Positions 34,301 to 44,088 of a stretch of 64,000 nt of DNA are shown here, one piece after another (the stretch's first letter is position 1; the number at the start of each line of letters is the position of its first letter). This stretch comes from Nilaparvata lugens (Eukaryota; Arthropoda; Insecta; Hemiptera; Delphacidae). The notes beneath the pieces were generated by a model that had not been told where the DNA came from, did not search any database, and saw only the letters and a list, made by a program, of their open reading frames with translations. The DNA is taken from contig NC_052507.1 in assembly GCF_014356525.2 (NCBI RefSeq), positions 37,746,368-37,810,367 of the forward strand. The letters run 5' to 3'. The position numbers and the translations under genes were made by a program.

Positions 34301-34634
34301 ATCGGGGCACCGAGCTTCGCACGTTATTTTTATTTATTGATAAACAGAACACAATTCTCTAAAATAATCGTGTTTATATTTCATAGCTGACTTCAAATGT
34401 CATCTTATGAATTTCGGGGATACGATATTCTTATTTTTCACATACTCACTTTTTTACTATCTATAGCTGTTTCAGCCAAGGATGAATTATCCTTTTAATG
34501 TCGTTCAGCGAGTTTTCCCAAGGATGAGACCTAGTGCAATCGAATTATTTTATCATAAACCTACTATGTTCCAAATTTCGTGAGAATCGTTAGAGCCGTT
34601 TTCGAGATCCGTTGAACATAAATAACCAGATATA
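34301..34634 (+). repeat. Interspersed repeat, family C copy 1 (5' part)
   Basis: It starts ATCGGGGCACCGAGCTTCGC, a head with a TTCG-loop stem. It passes through TTTATTGATAAACAGAACAC, GAGACCTAGTGCAATCGAAT, CATAAACCTACTATGTTCC, AAATTTCGTGAGAAT and TTTTCGAGATCC, and ends at AATAACCAGATATA. The same motifs occur inverted at 55866-56515. The tail of this copy is interrupted by the insertion at 34635-34803 and resumes at 34815. It has no coding capacity and is probably a non-autonomous retroelement. Confidence 0.8.
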
Positions 34635-34803
34635 ATAAAACAAAATAAAACTTGTAGCACCCTTTATTTATTAAAAAAATTAAAATATTTGAACCGAAAC
34701 TAGTTGTTCAACTATTTTAAGTTTTTTAATAAATAAAGGGTGCTACAAGTTTTATTTTGTTTTATTAATTTAAAAGCAGCCCATTTCAATAAGTGTTTTA
34801 TAA
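34635..34803 (-). mobile_element. 169-bp fold-back insertion with 11-bp target duplication
   Basis: The direct repeat AACCAGATATA flanks this segment (34624-34634 and 34804-34814), splitting the tail of the family C repeat. Inside, about 53-base arms form an inverted repeat: the left arm (34634-34687) contains AATAAAACTTGTAGCACCC and the right arm (34712-34766) its inverse GGGTGCTACAAGTTTTATT. The centre holds GAACCGAAACTAGTTGTTC. A target duplication of this length is typical of target-primed reverse transcription, so twin-primed, partly inverted insertion of a LINE or SINE 3' end is my preferred explanation. The minus strand is the likely sense strand. Confidence 0.75.
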
Positions 34804-34814
34804 AACCAGATATA

Positions 34815-34964
34815 AATATATAAAAATACATAAATTGCTCGCTTAATATAATAAGATTTAGAATTATCGTCGATTGAATTAAATTGTTGAAGATGCGAAC
34901 CAAAATGATTAAAGAGTGTTTCCACAATCATATTCCAAATGGAATTGTATTAAATTGTAAAATA
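34815..34964. other. Resumed family C tail and spacer
   Basis: AATATATAAAAATACATAAAT directly after the second AACCAGATATA is the displaced A/T-rich tail of the family C repeat. The remainder is AT-rich spacer. Confidence 0.5.
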
Positions 34965-35693
34965 CTATTTTATTTATTTATTCAGTACAGTTGCTTTTTA
35001 GGAAATTATCCTACAGCAGGTTGGCATTATTTACAAAATTAAATTACAAAAGCAAACAAATCATTACAGAAAATATAGATCACATGCTAATCTAGAGAGT
35101 TCATGACAATAATCAACTTGTCATACCTCATTACCGCATACTTCCCCTCCTTTCTTGCTGCGATTATTCTCTCTCTCAACTTTTTCCTTATATCCTGGAC
35201 CTCTCTCGGAAAATCCTCGGTTATGAAAATGTTACTGCCTTTCAATGCTGCTGTTTTATTTCGGAGAATATCAGCCTTACGCCTACAAGTAGTGAAGCCA
35301 ACAATAATGGGTCTGTTTGAGTTTGCTTTGAACGATCCAATTCTTTCAGCAAAGTCTATTTCACAATCATTTATATCTAATCCAAGCTTTGTTCTGTGAA
35401 TCCAAAAGCATATTTTGCTGTATTTCCAAGTTTGCTATCCTCAACTCCATAGATAATAACGTTCCTCTTTCTAGCTTCTTTTTCTAATTGACGGATTCTA
35501 TCCTCCTGTTTCCTCACTACTTCCTTTATATTATTTGTTTGACTCTTCACTTCGTCTATAATTCCTTTAAGAAAATCTTCGAGCTTGATTGCGAATTCCT
35601 CACTCAGTTCCCTCCTCGACTCATTTTTAAATTCTCCTTAAATTAATTCTCTTTAAATTAATTTCCTTTAAACTCTCAGCATCCATCTTGTCT
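34965..35693 (-). mobile_element. ORF1-only half-LINE with AATAAA tail
   Basis: On the minus strand a coiled-coil/RRM type ORF1 (35686 to 35087) is followed by only about 100 bases of 3' UTR and then an A-rich end, GAATAAATAAATAAAATAG, at about 34965-34983. No endonuclease or RT sequence lies between or nearby. ORF1-only retrotransposons of this plan are known in mammals as HAL1 (half-L1). Here it is either an analogous non-autonomous element or an internally deleted LINE. Target duplications were not identified. Confidence 0.65.
35087..35686 (-). pseudogene. LINE ORF1 (coiled coil plus RRM-like), frameshifted
   Basis: The first ATG at 35686 gives MDAESLKEINLKRINLRRI and a stop, because a short AATTAATTT segment is duplicated there. 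One frame over, the protein proceeds ELSEEFAIKLEDFLKGI..., EVVRKQEDRIRQLEKEA (heptad-like, coiled coil) and RKRNVIIYGVEDS (start of the RRM-like fold). A second frameshift near 35390 then leads to DFAERIGSF, RPIIVGFTTCRRKADILRN, KGSNIFITEDFPREVQDI, RKKLRERI and AVMRYDKLIIVMNSLD, ending at the TAG at 35087-35089. The pattern of 'RxxNVIIxG', 'RPIxV', 'K..IL', 'I.I.ED' and 'DKLII' is the conserved series of LINE ORF1 RNA-binding proteins. The product, if intact, would coat element RNA. Confidence 0.75.
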
Positions 35694-35904
35694 GGTCAGT
35701 TTGTAAGTTATTATCTATTTTAAAGGATAGGAAGGACATGCATTTTATGGATACGAAAAGAGAGCTATCAAGGCTGGAACAAAGAGGAAGCTCCTGAAAT
35801 CAAAGGTATTAAGACAGGGAAAAGGAGTGAGAAAGGAGTATTCCAGATTATCAACTACCGTATGAGAGGCTTATGACATCAAGATAAATATCAAAAAATC
35901 TGGT
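35694..35904. other. Spacer between half-LINE and next repeat
   Basis: No feature is seen. Confidence 0.5.
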
Positions 35905-36545
35905 GTGGCGCACTCACACAAATTTCCTTTCCGCTATGAAACTTGATCACCTAACGCTAGTGTTTACGCGCATCTCAAGTCTACTTATAAACAAAGATCT
36001 GAGCTGGTGACAGGACAATAACGCTGGAGACATACAAGGTCTGCTATCTCTTCATAGTGAATCATTTAGTAGAATCAACAGTTGCCGACAGTTTGCAATT
36101 GGATAATCACATTTTCTCGAATTTCGAGCTTATTTTCGATTTTGGGTGAAAATGTTACTGTACATTAATTGTAGAGATTTTCATGTTCAATCTTGTCCAC
36201 TCAGAATTTTTTGTTTAAATTGTATCTGAAGCCTGATAATTGGAAATCAAATATCAAACTTTGCATAGATGGGACGGAGCTCCTGAAATTTTTACAGATA
36301 TGGCAGTTGATAGAGCTTATCAATGACTATTTTAGGTATGAATTTAATCAAAATCGTTGGAGCCGTTTTTGAGAAAATCGCCAAAGACCCTGTTTTTGAC
36401 AACATTTCCTCCATTTGAGCCGCCATCTTGAATTGTATTTGATCGAAATCGTTCGTGTCGGATCCGTATATCGTAAGGACCTTACGTTCCAAATTTCAAG
36501 TCATTCCGTTAATTGAGAGATGAGATATCGTGTACACAGACGCAC
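35905..36545 (+). repeat. Long non-coding interspersed repeat, family D (5' part)
   Basis: Beginning near TCTGGTGTGGCGCACTCACA (35909), the sequence is continuous non-coding repeat-like DNA. It passes through GATGGGACGGAGCTCCTGAA, TGGAGCCGTTTTTGAGAAAA, a GCCGCCATCTTGAA motif and GATGAGATATCGTG, then enters (CA)n. I believe the (CA)n and 3' part of this family is what stands at 39712-40018. The two loci do not overlap outside the CA run, so that join is inference from general familiarity with such repeats. Confidence 0.5.
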
Positions 36546-36554
36546 ATACACACA

Positions 36555-36642
<88 letters not shown>
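36546..36642. repeat. (CA)n microsatellite
   Basis: About 97 bases of CA repeat with one CC interruption near 36561. The Cys/Val minus frame across it is an artefact. Confidence 0.95.
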
Positions 36643-39534
36643 CATGAATTTTCGAATTCCCATTTACTGTATTTACCGCCGTGATACGATTTTATAAGAT
36701 CCATAATCCATTATGATCGTGGCAGTTTTCTTGACAGAACCTCTCAATAACGAATACCTCTCAGCAGCGAATTTTCTCTTGGGATAATCGACTTCGTGAC
36801 ACAGAGGTTCGACTGTATACAAACCTCCACTCTTCAATTATCTACAATGAAACATCAAATCGAGCTCATTCCGATAACAATAAGGGAGATATCACCTGTT
36901 GAGAAAAAAGTTTTTTCAGGAACAAACATGTTTTTCAAAGTGGAGAAATTTCTACTCACTTTTGATTTTCCAGTAATTGTGATGTAATTGATTTTCCAGA
37001 AATGTAATGGATTATCAGTGATATGACAGTTTTCGAGAATTGGTGGAGTAGAAGTTTAGTATGTGATTGAACAAGTTATAGTAATAAGCCTGAGTAATAT
37101 GAGCATATCTTATTTGATTTCCCTGAATAGGAGATATTCTCAAGGGATAGCAAAATCTTATTTCTCATTTGAATAATATCAATAATTGAATACATTGAGC
37201 TCTTCCAGTTACATTTGTCTGCTTGAATCAATAGATGAATTGACAGATTTTCTCATGTTTTAATGCTTCGAGCGATTTTTCAATTGAAAAGAGTTATTGG
37301 AGACAAATATCATGAAACAGTCACGCTGAAGGATGGGATCTTCTAGAGCTCTCTAATTTATCGTATCTCCGTGAGTTCAACATTCTTTGAATAATGCTAT
37401 GCTGAAAAACGATAATTTTCTGAAATAACATCTTCACACAACTCTCCGATAAAAATCTGTTGTTTGGAACCCTCTACAATGGAAATGTGAGACAAATATA
37501 ATAATGGAGAAATGATAAAGAAAAATACATGTATTTATGAAAAGTAAACTGGTGAAAAACGATAATTTCCTGAGATGGTCTCTCTTTAATGATATACTCA
37601 TAATAAGCCTAAAATTGCAAGAAACCTAGTAGAATTCTTTGTAGGCTATCATTGGATTCTCTTCAGCTTGATGTTACGTTAATATTGTTTTCGATCGATT
37701 TTGAAGCTAAATTGAACTCAATAAATAAGCGACTTGACACAATCATTGTACAATGATGAATAAGTGATACATTGATTTCCATGAACAATATACAGAGCTA
37801 TATTGAAGAAGAATTTACATCTGAAACATGAGAGTAATACTCTATATTAATAGATTCGTCAATGGGAAACTAACTTGGGATGAATAATTAATGTCAATAG
37901 GTTTTCAATCTTCAATAGATTTAATTCTTCCAATCTTCAATAGGTTTTCAATAGCTAGTCAATAATTGAGAACGCTCATTATGACTCGAAAAGAGAGCGA
38001 AGGTCCAGCGCAATTTGAATGAGATTTAAGTCTTTCACATTTCGTATTTTTTAAATGAGAATAACTCCTATTACAGATAGAGTACACGTATGTTAATTTC
38101 TATCATGTAACACAAGTCTGAAAATATTCTCAACCTCATATTTTTTGGTCTATAGCCTACATGTAATATAAATAAAATGCAATTTCTCAGAGATTTCTTC
38201 ATTTTTTTATGTTGGATGAATACTCCTGGTTTCAGAAAACTCTCCTGAGCTCGAATAATTTCATTTTATTCAGACAATACCATATGAATAGAGAATACTT
38301 TCAAATTAAAAGCTCTCACTCCGACTTGAAATGTTGACAATTCTACCTCTCACAAGTTCAATTATTTTCTTCTACATTATATCAATCTTCAACGGCATTA
38401 ATCAGATTTAGAATCCAAGCCAGTTTTGATAATTATTATTGATTACTGAATAATAATTACTGAGAGTTCACTTGAAATGTTAACATGGGAGAAATTTCGT
38501 CAATATCATGTATTCAAATTTCAAAACAAACTTCTCAATTTGAACATAGGCTACTAATCCAAATGAAAGGGAGATTGCATATATACTCTAGAAATTATTT
38601 CTTACCATAATAGACAACTCATGATACATCAATATTATTATATCAAGTTCTACAAGTATAATAGAGTATGAAGTTTTCTTGTTCCTCTAGAATTATTGAA
38701 GTCTCTTTTTTATTATTTTAATTACAATTGAATGTTGATTCATAATTTTACATAGTATGATCTATTAATACTGAGGGTTCCTCTTTTGTCAACACTTTTC
38801 CTCATGTTTTCATAAATATGAGTAACATAATAATTATTCATTTTAACTGAATACTCTCAGTAATACAACTTAATTATAATGGAGTGAAACATCTGAAACT
38901 GTAAAAATTCCATACTCATTCCTTACAGCTTATACAAAGATATTGTGTCGGTGTTTCCATAATTTGAAAACTCTTATATTGAAATGAACAGTGAACCATA
39001 TAGAAATTCCCTCTGTGATTCAAAGCACAATTTAAAATAGCCATGTTGCTCCAAATTGTAGAGAGTTCTAGCTTCCCTCCCTTAGTTTTGCTGTGAATAT
39101 CAAGGGAGAGGTACGAGGTTTTTGAATTATTGTCAAGTTTTTGAATAATATCATGTGGTGTGCAGAGTGCAGAGAATCCGTATAGATCTCGCACTGAAAG
39201 TTATCTCTGAATGTATTCATAGACTTGACTATAGACAGTGTTGCCAAGTTTCAGTATCTTCCTTTGAAAGAAAAACCTGTGGACTTCCACTTTCAAAACA
39301 TGATAGAGGAATATGTGAAGATGAATACTGGTTATGTACCCCATTTAGTGGGATATTAACTCAAAAGCCATACTCAGATCACCTCATTTCGTAGGCTACA
39401 TACTCATGGAGCATACACACTTCAGAGTCCCGTTTAGTAGGTCCAACCGGAAAGAGTGTATGTTAAATGTGTGTGACGAATGTGGCGCGGATCTGGTGGA
39501 TTTTCCTGTAAGCGTAAGTATGTGAACTCTAGAT
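36643..39534. other. Gene-free AT-rich stretch
   Basis: No gene supported. Minor local repeats: GAAAAACGATAATTTTCTGA (37404) and GAAAAACGATAATTTCCTGA (37555), and CAATAGGTTTTCAAT twice near 37896-37950. Frames of 79-96 codons on either strand at 38916-39686 carry no known motif. Confidence 0.5.
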
Positions 39535-39711
39535 GCGAAACGGGGTGATTTTAGAAAAAAGTGTGTAAAGTAGTGATTCAGATTCAGAACAGTCCTAGAA
39601 GTCGTTTTGAGTGGATGCACACTGAGGTACGAAACGGGCGCACCCCGTTTGGAAACCGCTCCCCGTTTCGTGTTGTGCTTGAGCACAATTCACCCCGTAT
39701 GACCCCTCTTA
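39535..39711. repeat. Cluster of GAAACGGGG / CCCCGTTTC motifs
   Basis: GCGAAACGGGGTG (39535), CGAAACGGGCGCACCCCGTTT (near 39632), CCCCGTTTCG (39661) and CACCCCGTATG (39691) occur within 165 bases in both orientations. One pair forms an inverted repeat around GGAAACCGCT. The arrangement suggests an unrecognised fold-back repeat next to the CA array. Confidence 0.5.
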
Positions 39712-39786
39712 CAAACACACACACACACACCACACACACCACACACACACACAACACACACACACCACACACCACACACACACACA

Positions 39787-39831
<45 letters not shown>

Positions 39832-39851
39832 ACACACACACACACAACACA

Positions 39852-39893
<42 letters not shown>
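39712..39893. repeat. (CA)n microsatellite with (ACACC) interruptions
   Basis: About 182 bases of CA repeat broken by regularly recurring CACC and AACAC variants. The Cys/Val and Thr/His frames over it are artefacts. Confidence 0.95.
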
Positions 39894-39897
<4 letters not shown>

Positions 39898-40018
39898 ACC
39901 ACTTTTTTGGACTCAGGGGACCTTGAAACGTATAGAAATTCAGAAATTGGGGTAGCTTAATTTTTTCGGAAAGCAATACTTTCTTTACCTATGGTAATAG
40001 GGCAAGGAAAGTAAAATA
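39894..40018 (+). repeat. Family D repeat, 3' part
   Basis: TAAAACCACTTTTTTGGACT, CTTGAAACGTATAGAAATTC, TTTTTTCGGAAAGCAATAC and GGGCAAGGAAAGTAAAA directly follow the CA array. The terminal GCAAGGAAAGT is roughly the inverse of TTTCCTTTCCGC near 35923-35934 at the start of the 35905 unit, which fits a terminal-inverted-repeat element with a CA core. Confidence 0.5.
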
Positions 40019-40089
40019 TTAACAACTGGCAATTGAGTGAGCCTAATCCCATTTCTTCATTAGCACTTACTAAAGACTATCTTTACTAA

Positions 40090-42195
40090 AGACGATGTTA
40101 TTTGCTGTTTTACCAACCATTACATACATTTTCAACAAGTCACTTGAAGAAGGCATTTTCCCTGAAAACTGGAAGTTTGCTCTGGTTCGCCCTCTAAATA
40201 AAGTTCCATCACCAATAAAGTTGAGGATTTTAGACCAATCAGTATTTTACCTGCATTGTCCAAAGTGCTAGAAAGACTCATTCATGCTCAAGTTGTAAAA
40301 TTTCTAGACAACAATAGTAAGCTTCATAACTTTCAATCGGGCTTTAGAAAATTCCATTCAACTGAAACAGCTCTGCTCCGTGTCACTGATGATATAAGGT
40401 TAGCTATGGACCAAAGAAAATGCACCATCCTCACCCTATTGATTTTTCTAAAGCATTTGATACTGTTGATCATACAGTCCTTCTGAATAAGTTGGCTATT
40501 CTTGGTTTCAGTCACAACTCGTTAGTTTGGTTTGAATCCTATCTATTAGGTAGGAAACAATGTGTATCTGTCGGTGACAAAAGTCTACTTGGAAAAACGT
40601 TATGCATGGAGTACCACAAGGTTCAATTTTAGGCCCTCTCCTCTTCACTTGTATGCTAATGACCTTTCTTCCATTATCAAATTCTCCAGTTTTCATACTT
40701 ATGCAGACGACCTTCAAATCTATTTAAGCTGTCCCATAACAAAAATTAATGAAACAGTGGAATAATGAATCAGGATATCAATTCGATATTGGAATGGACA
40801 AGGAAAAATGGCCTTAAGCTTAATCCCATCAAAACACAACCCATTATAATTGGATATTCTCGTCTTATAAACAATATTGACCTTGAATCGATTCACAAAA
40901 TTAGTGTAGATGGTAATGACATTCCTTACTGTAGCTCAGTTAAAAATTTAGGCATTATTATGAATAATACTCTTGACTGGTCAGAACAAGTGAACAAAAC
41001 TTGTAAAAAGGTATTCTCAGCCATGCATGCATTGAAGAAAATGCACGATATTCTCCCTAGAAACATTAAATATTATTGGTTCAATCTCTCATCTTCCCAC
41101 ATTTAATGTATTTTAATTCTGTTCTTAACGATATGCAAGTCACTCTGAATGATAAACTACAGCGTTGCCAAAATTATTGTCTACGTTTAGTCTACTCTCT
41201 CCAACGCCATGATCATATCACCCCAGCCCACATTGCTAGTTCAACATTGAAGCTTCCCAATCAAAGGCTTTTTCGAATAGTCAAGCTTGTTAGAGATATC
41301 TTGAAATACGGTAATCCGAACTATTTTAAAGATGATTTCAAATTTGTCTCTGAAGGTAGGAGGATAGATGCTTCACATACTAGAACCGGAGAAAGTACTT
41401 TAAGGATACCCAATCATCGAACTACTATTTTCACAAAATCCTTCTTAGTCAGTGCCTGTCGTGCATGGAATGCACTTCCTGTTTCTATCAGGTCCATCGA
41501 GCGCCGAGCGAGCTTCATCCTGACTTTAAAAAAACATCTTTTGGAACAAATGACTGAAACTGTCCGGCCCTAGAACGATCACATGACAACCATCCCCCAC
41601 CCATCCCACAAATACAAACCTTTAAACCTGTTATAGAACGAATTGTATATATATATATTATATAAACTCATGTTATTTCAATTATCCACTGCATACTGCT
41701 GTATATTACTGAAAGTTGATTACCCTGATCTACTTTCAGCCTACTTCATTTTATTAATCAATTATTTGATCTTATCTACCTATATAATTATTTTACTTTA
41801 TCAATTTTCTGTTTTTTTTCTCTTAAATATTCATATTGATTAAAACTTTTACAATATTTCCATTAATAAATAAATCCTTAGTTTAAATAATGAAATTAAC
41901 GTTTTGGTAGAGAGTTAGGGGGAGGATATTTTTAATATTCTTTCCGAAGAATGGACATTGATATGTCCAAAGCTCCGCCAATTCATGTAGATGCATAACA
42001 ATATGATTATTATCTATAGTTATTATATTACAAATTGCTATTTCATATCATATACAGTTCAATAATTATTTTCTTAGTCTATATCATGTAAATTCATCTA
42101 TAATTTTGCTGTATTGTAAGCTATTGTATATAAGTGTATAAGACAGTATATTGTAATCTACATAAATAAAGTACTCAATCAATCAATCAATCAAT
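40090..42195 (+). mobile_element. CR1-like non-LTR retrotransposon, 5'-truncated
   Basis: About 1.5 kb of decayed ORF2 is followed by a ~600-bp 3' UTR and a (CAAT)n tail at about 42176-42195 (TAAAGTACTCAATCAATC). The 5' end falls inside the RT fingers (LFAVLPTITYIFNK), so this is a standard 5'-truncated insertion. A second, shorter copy lies inverted at 62961-63760 and shares both the ORF2 C-terminus and the 3' UTR and tail. The RT sequence (FQSGFRKFHSTETALLRV, DFSKAFDTVDH, YADDLQIY) resembles CR1/L2-type elements of the Jockey superfamily. The exact clade is not certain. Confidence 0.9.
40098..41573 (+). pseudogene. LINE ORF2: reverse transcriptase and C-terminal domain
   Basis: Recognisable order: fingers (GIFPENWKFALVRPLNK, then FRPISILPALSKVLERL, 40150-40290), QSGFRKFHSTETALLRVTDD (40335-40395), motif A DFSKAFDTVDH (40441-40473), motif B GVPQGSILGPLLF (40610-40650), motif C YADDLQIY with the catalytic Asp pair (40700-40723), thumb (ILEWTRKNGLKLNPIKTQ, 40789-40842) and the C-terminal domain ending ACRAWNALPVSIRSIE...LLEQMTETVRP and a TAG at 41571-41573. 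At least five lesions break it: frameshifts near 40222, 40435, 40600, 40650 and 41090, and a TAA before the Met at 40765. The protein would copy its RNA onto nicked chromosomal DNA if intact. The upstream endonuclease and ORF1 are absent. Confidence 0.88.
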
Positions 42196-44088
42196 CCTCT
42201 CTTTATGATCCTTCATGGTCCTCAAGGTCTACTCTATAATCCTGAAGGTCCTAAGATAACCTTTCGTCATTTTATCTCCTCTCCACTCCTCCTTTCCCAT
42301 TTATCTTATCTACTTGAACTTTCTATATTTCTTTCCTTCATAAAGTAATTGCTTTTCCCACTGAAAATCGTTTCCCCTATCTCGTATCCAACATTCTCTT
42401 CCCCTTCTTACTACTTCATGTATTATGAAGTTAAAAACGTTTCTGATTTTCTCCTCATCCAACCTCTCTTTTGTTCTTGTTCCACTATCGAATAAATAAT
42501 ACATGATATCCCGCGAAGTCGAATATAGTCTGAATATTTTGCGGTGATAGAAATATATTCTGGAAACTTGATCCAATTTGTTTGCCTCTATCGAGATGTA
42601 CAAGAATGAATGTCACTGTCTCCCTGTACATGATAAAATTATACATTGATTGATGTTTCGTCTTCATCGTCTGTGATATCCAATAACAAACTCTAGATTC
42701 GATAACTCCACTGTAAAATGCAGTCGATTAATACCAAATTTTTTTTCCTACATGCGAAACACAATAATAAAATACTGATTCATACAAGAAATTTCGAACC
42801 GCCTTGACGAACTGAGAAGAATGAAGTGTAGTACGATGAGATCCGAGCATTGTGTCAAAAGTTATAAGTGTTTTAAATTATGATCCTTGAGGTGTCCTTA
42901 TGCGCGCCTATCCTCTGGGAAATACTGAAATGAATTGTTTCTAACGGGTGATTCTCATATAACATAATCTCATGAACTTATATCATTGTGCGAAATATCT
43001 ATGTGACGACAATTTAGTTGGTGATGATGGTTGGAGCTAAAAATTAAGTGTTTTTCACAATACAAGGAGCATTATTGTTGTCAGGTGTACCTAAAAATAC
43101 ATATGAGATAGAGCGCACTTTTTGATCTCAGCTTGTAGAGCACAAACATACGCCCAGAGGGATTTTGAATTATACATCTGAATGGTAACAATCGGAAGAT
43201 ATTGTTGATCAAAAACTAAAATTCATCAAAATTGATTTTCTCTTTAAATTTCACTCATTTTTGAAAAATCATAACTCAATATTCATTAAAGATAGAGAGT
43301 TCTGAATGTTCTCTCATTCCCCATTCAGAATTTCTCATTCTGAAAAAAAAGGCGATTGCGATAGCAAATTTTTCTACCCGATTACTGGATTTGGCGGAAA
43401 TAGCTGAAAACTGGAAAATGAACCAAAAATACGAGGTTTTTGGACCACCATGTATCCACAAGGAGATTTTGCATGAAGAAATTGGTTCTGGACTTCTCTC
43501 ATGTATCCAAATAATATAATAAAAAATCAGAACTACAATATCATATTGCAAGCACCAATGTATATAGTGACTGGACTAATCTGTACTTTGCTGAAGGAGA
43601 AAAACAATATTTTCGGCAGTTTTTGTCCAATACATGTCGCATCGAAGGCCCACATTCCAAAGTAATTATAGCATTCCCTCACTCGATACAGTATGCCAGA
43701 GAAATGATTTTTTACTCGCCCATACATGCTGTAAATAACCTATACATATTTATGACTCTCCATTCCAATCTCAAGAGATATGACAGTTTGAGGCTTTCAT
43801 GTACATGTTTAGTCTCTCATGACAACTTCTCGCCCTCCCTTACACAACCACTTCCCCGCTCTTCCTCCCACCAACCCAGAAATAGCCTTCCTCCCACTCC
43901 CCCGTCACTAAACAGTTACCCAAAATTATTCATGAAAGTTATGTATTCCGAAACCACTGCTTGACTGTAATTCGATCAGCCCTTTCCCACTTACCTCCCT
44001 CTCTTCTCCCTCCAACTTCAGCCAAAATTGTGGTCACTTCTGAATATTGTGTCAAGGGTTGCTCCTGCACTGTTGATGAAGTCACATT
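42196..44088. other. Gene-free stretch
   Basis: A pyrimidine-rich patch lies at 42205-42310. A stretch at about 43100-43570 reads like an interspersed non-coding repeat, but I cannot match it within the window. Frames of 90-113 codons have no recognisable motif. Confidence 0.45.

Noticed and set aside
35103..35399. 98-codon hydrophobic plus frame resembling a membrane protein
   Set aside because: It is the antisense of the LINE ORF1 on the minus strand, which has a recognisable series of motifs.
36501..36704. Cys/Val-rich 67-codon minus frame
   Set aside because: It is the CA array at 36546-36642.
39561..39902. Cys/Val and Thr/His-rich frames of 60-111 codons
   Set aside because: They are readings of the CA array in different frames.
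42176..42195. CAATCAATC run as a CRISPR-like or independent microsatellite
   Set aside because: It is the 3' tail of the LINE and recurs in the second copy at 62965; no spacers are present.
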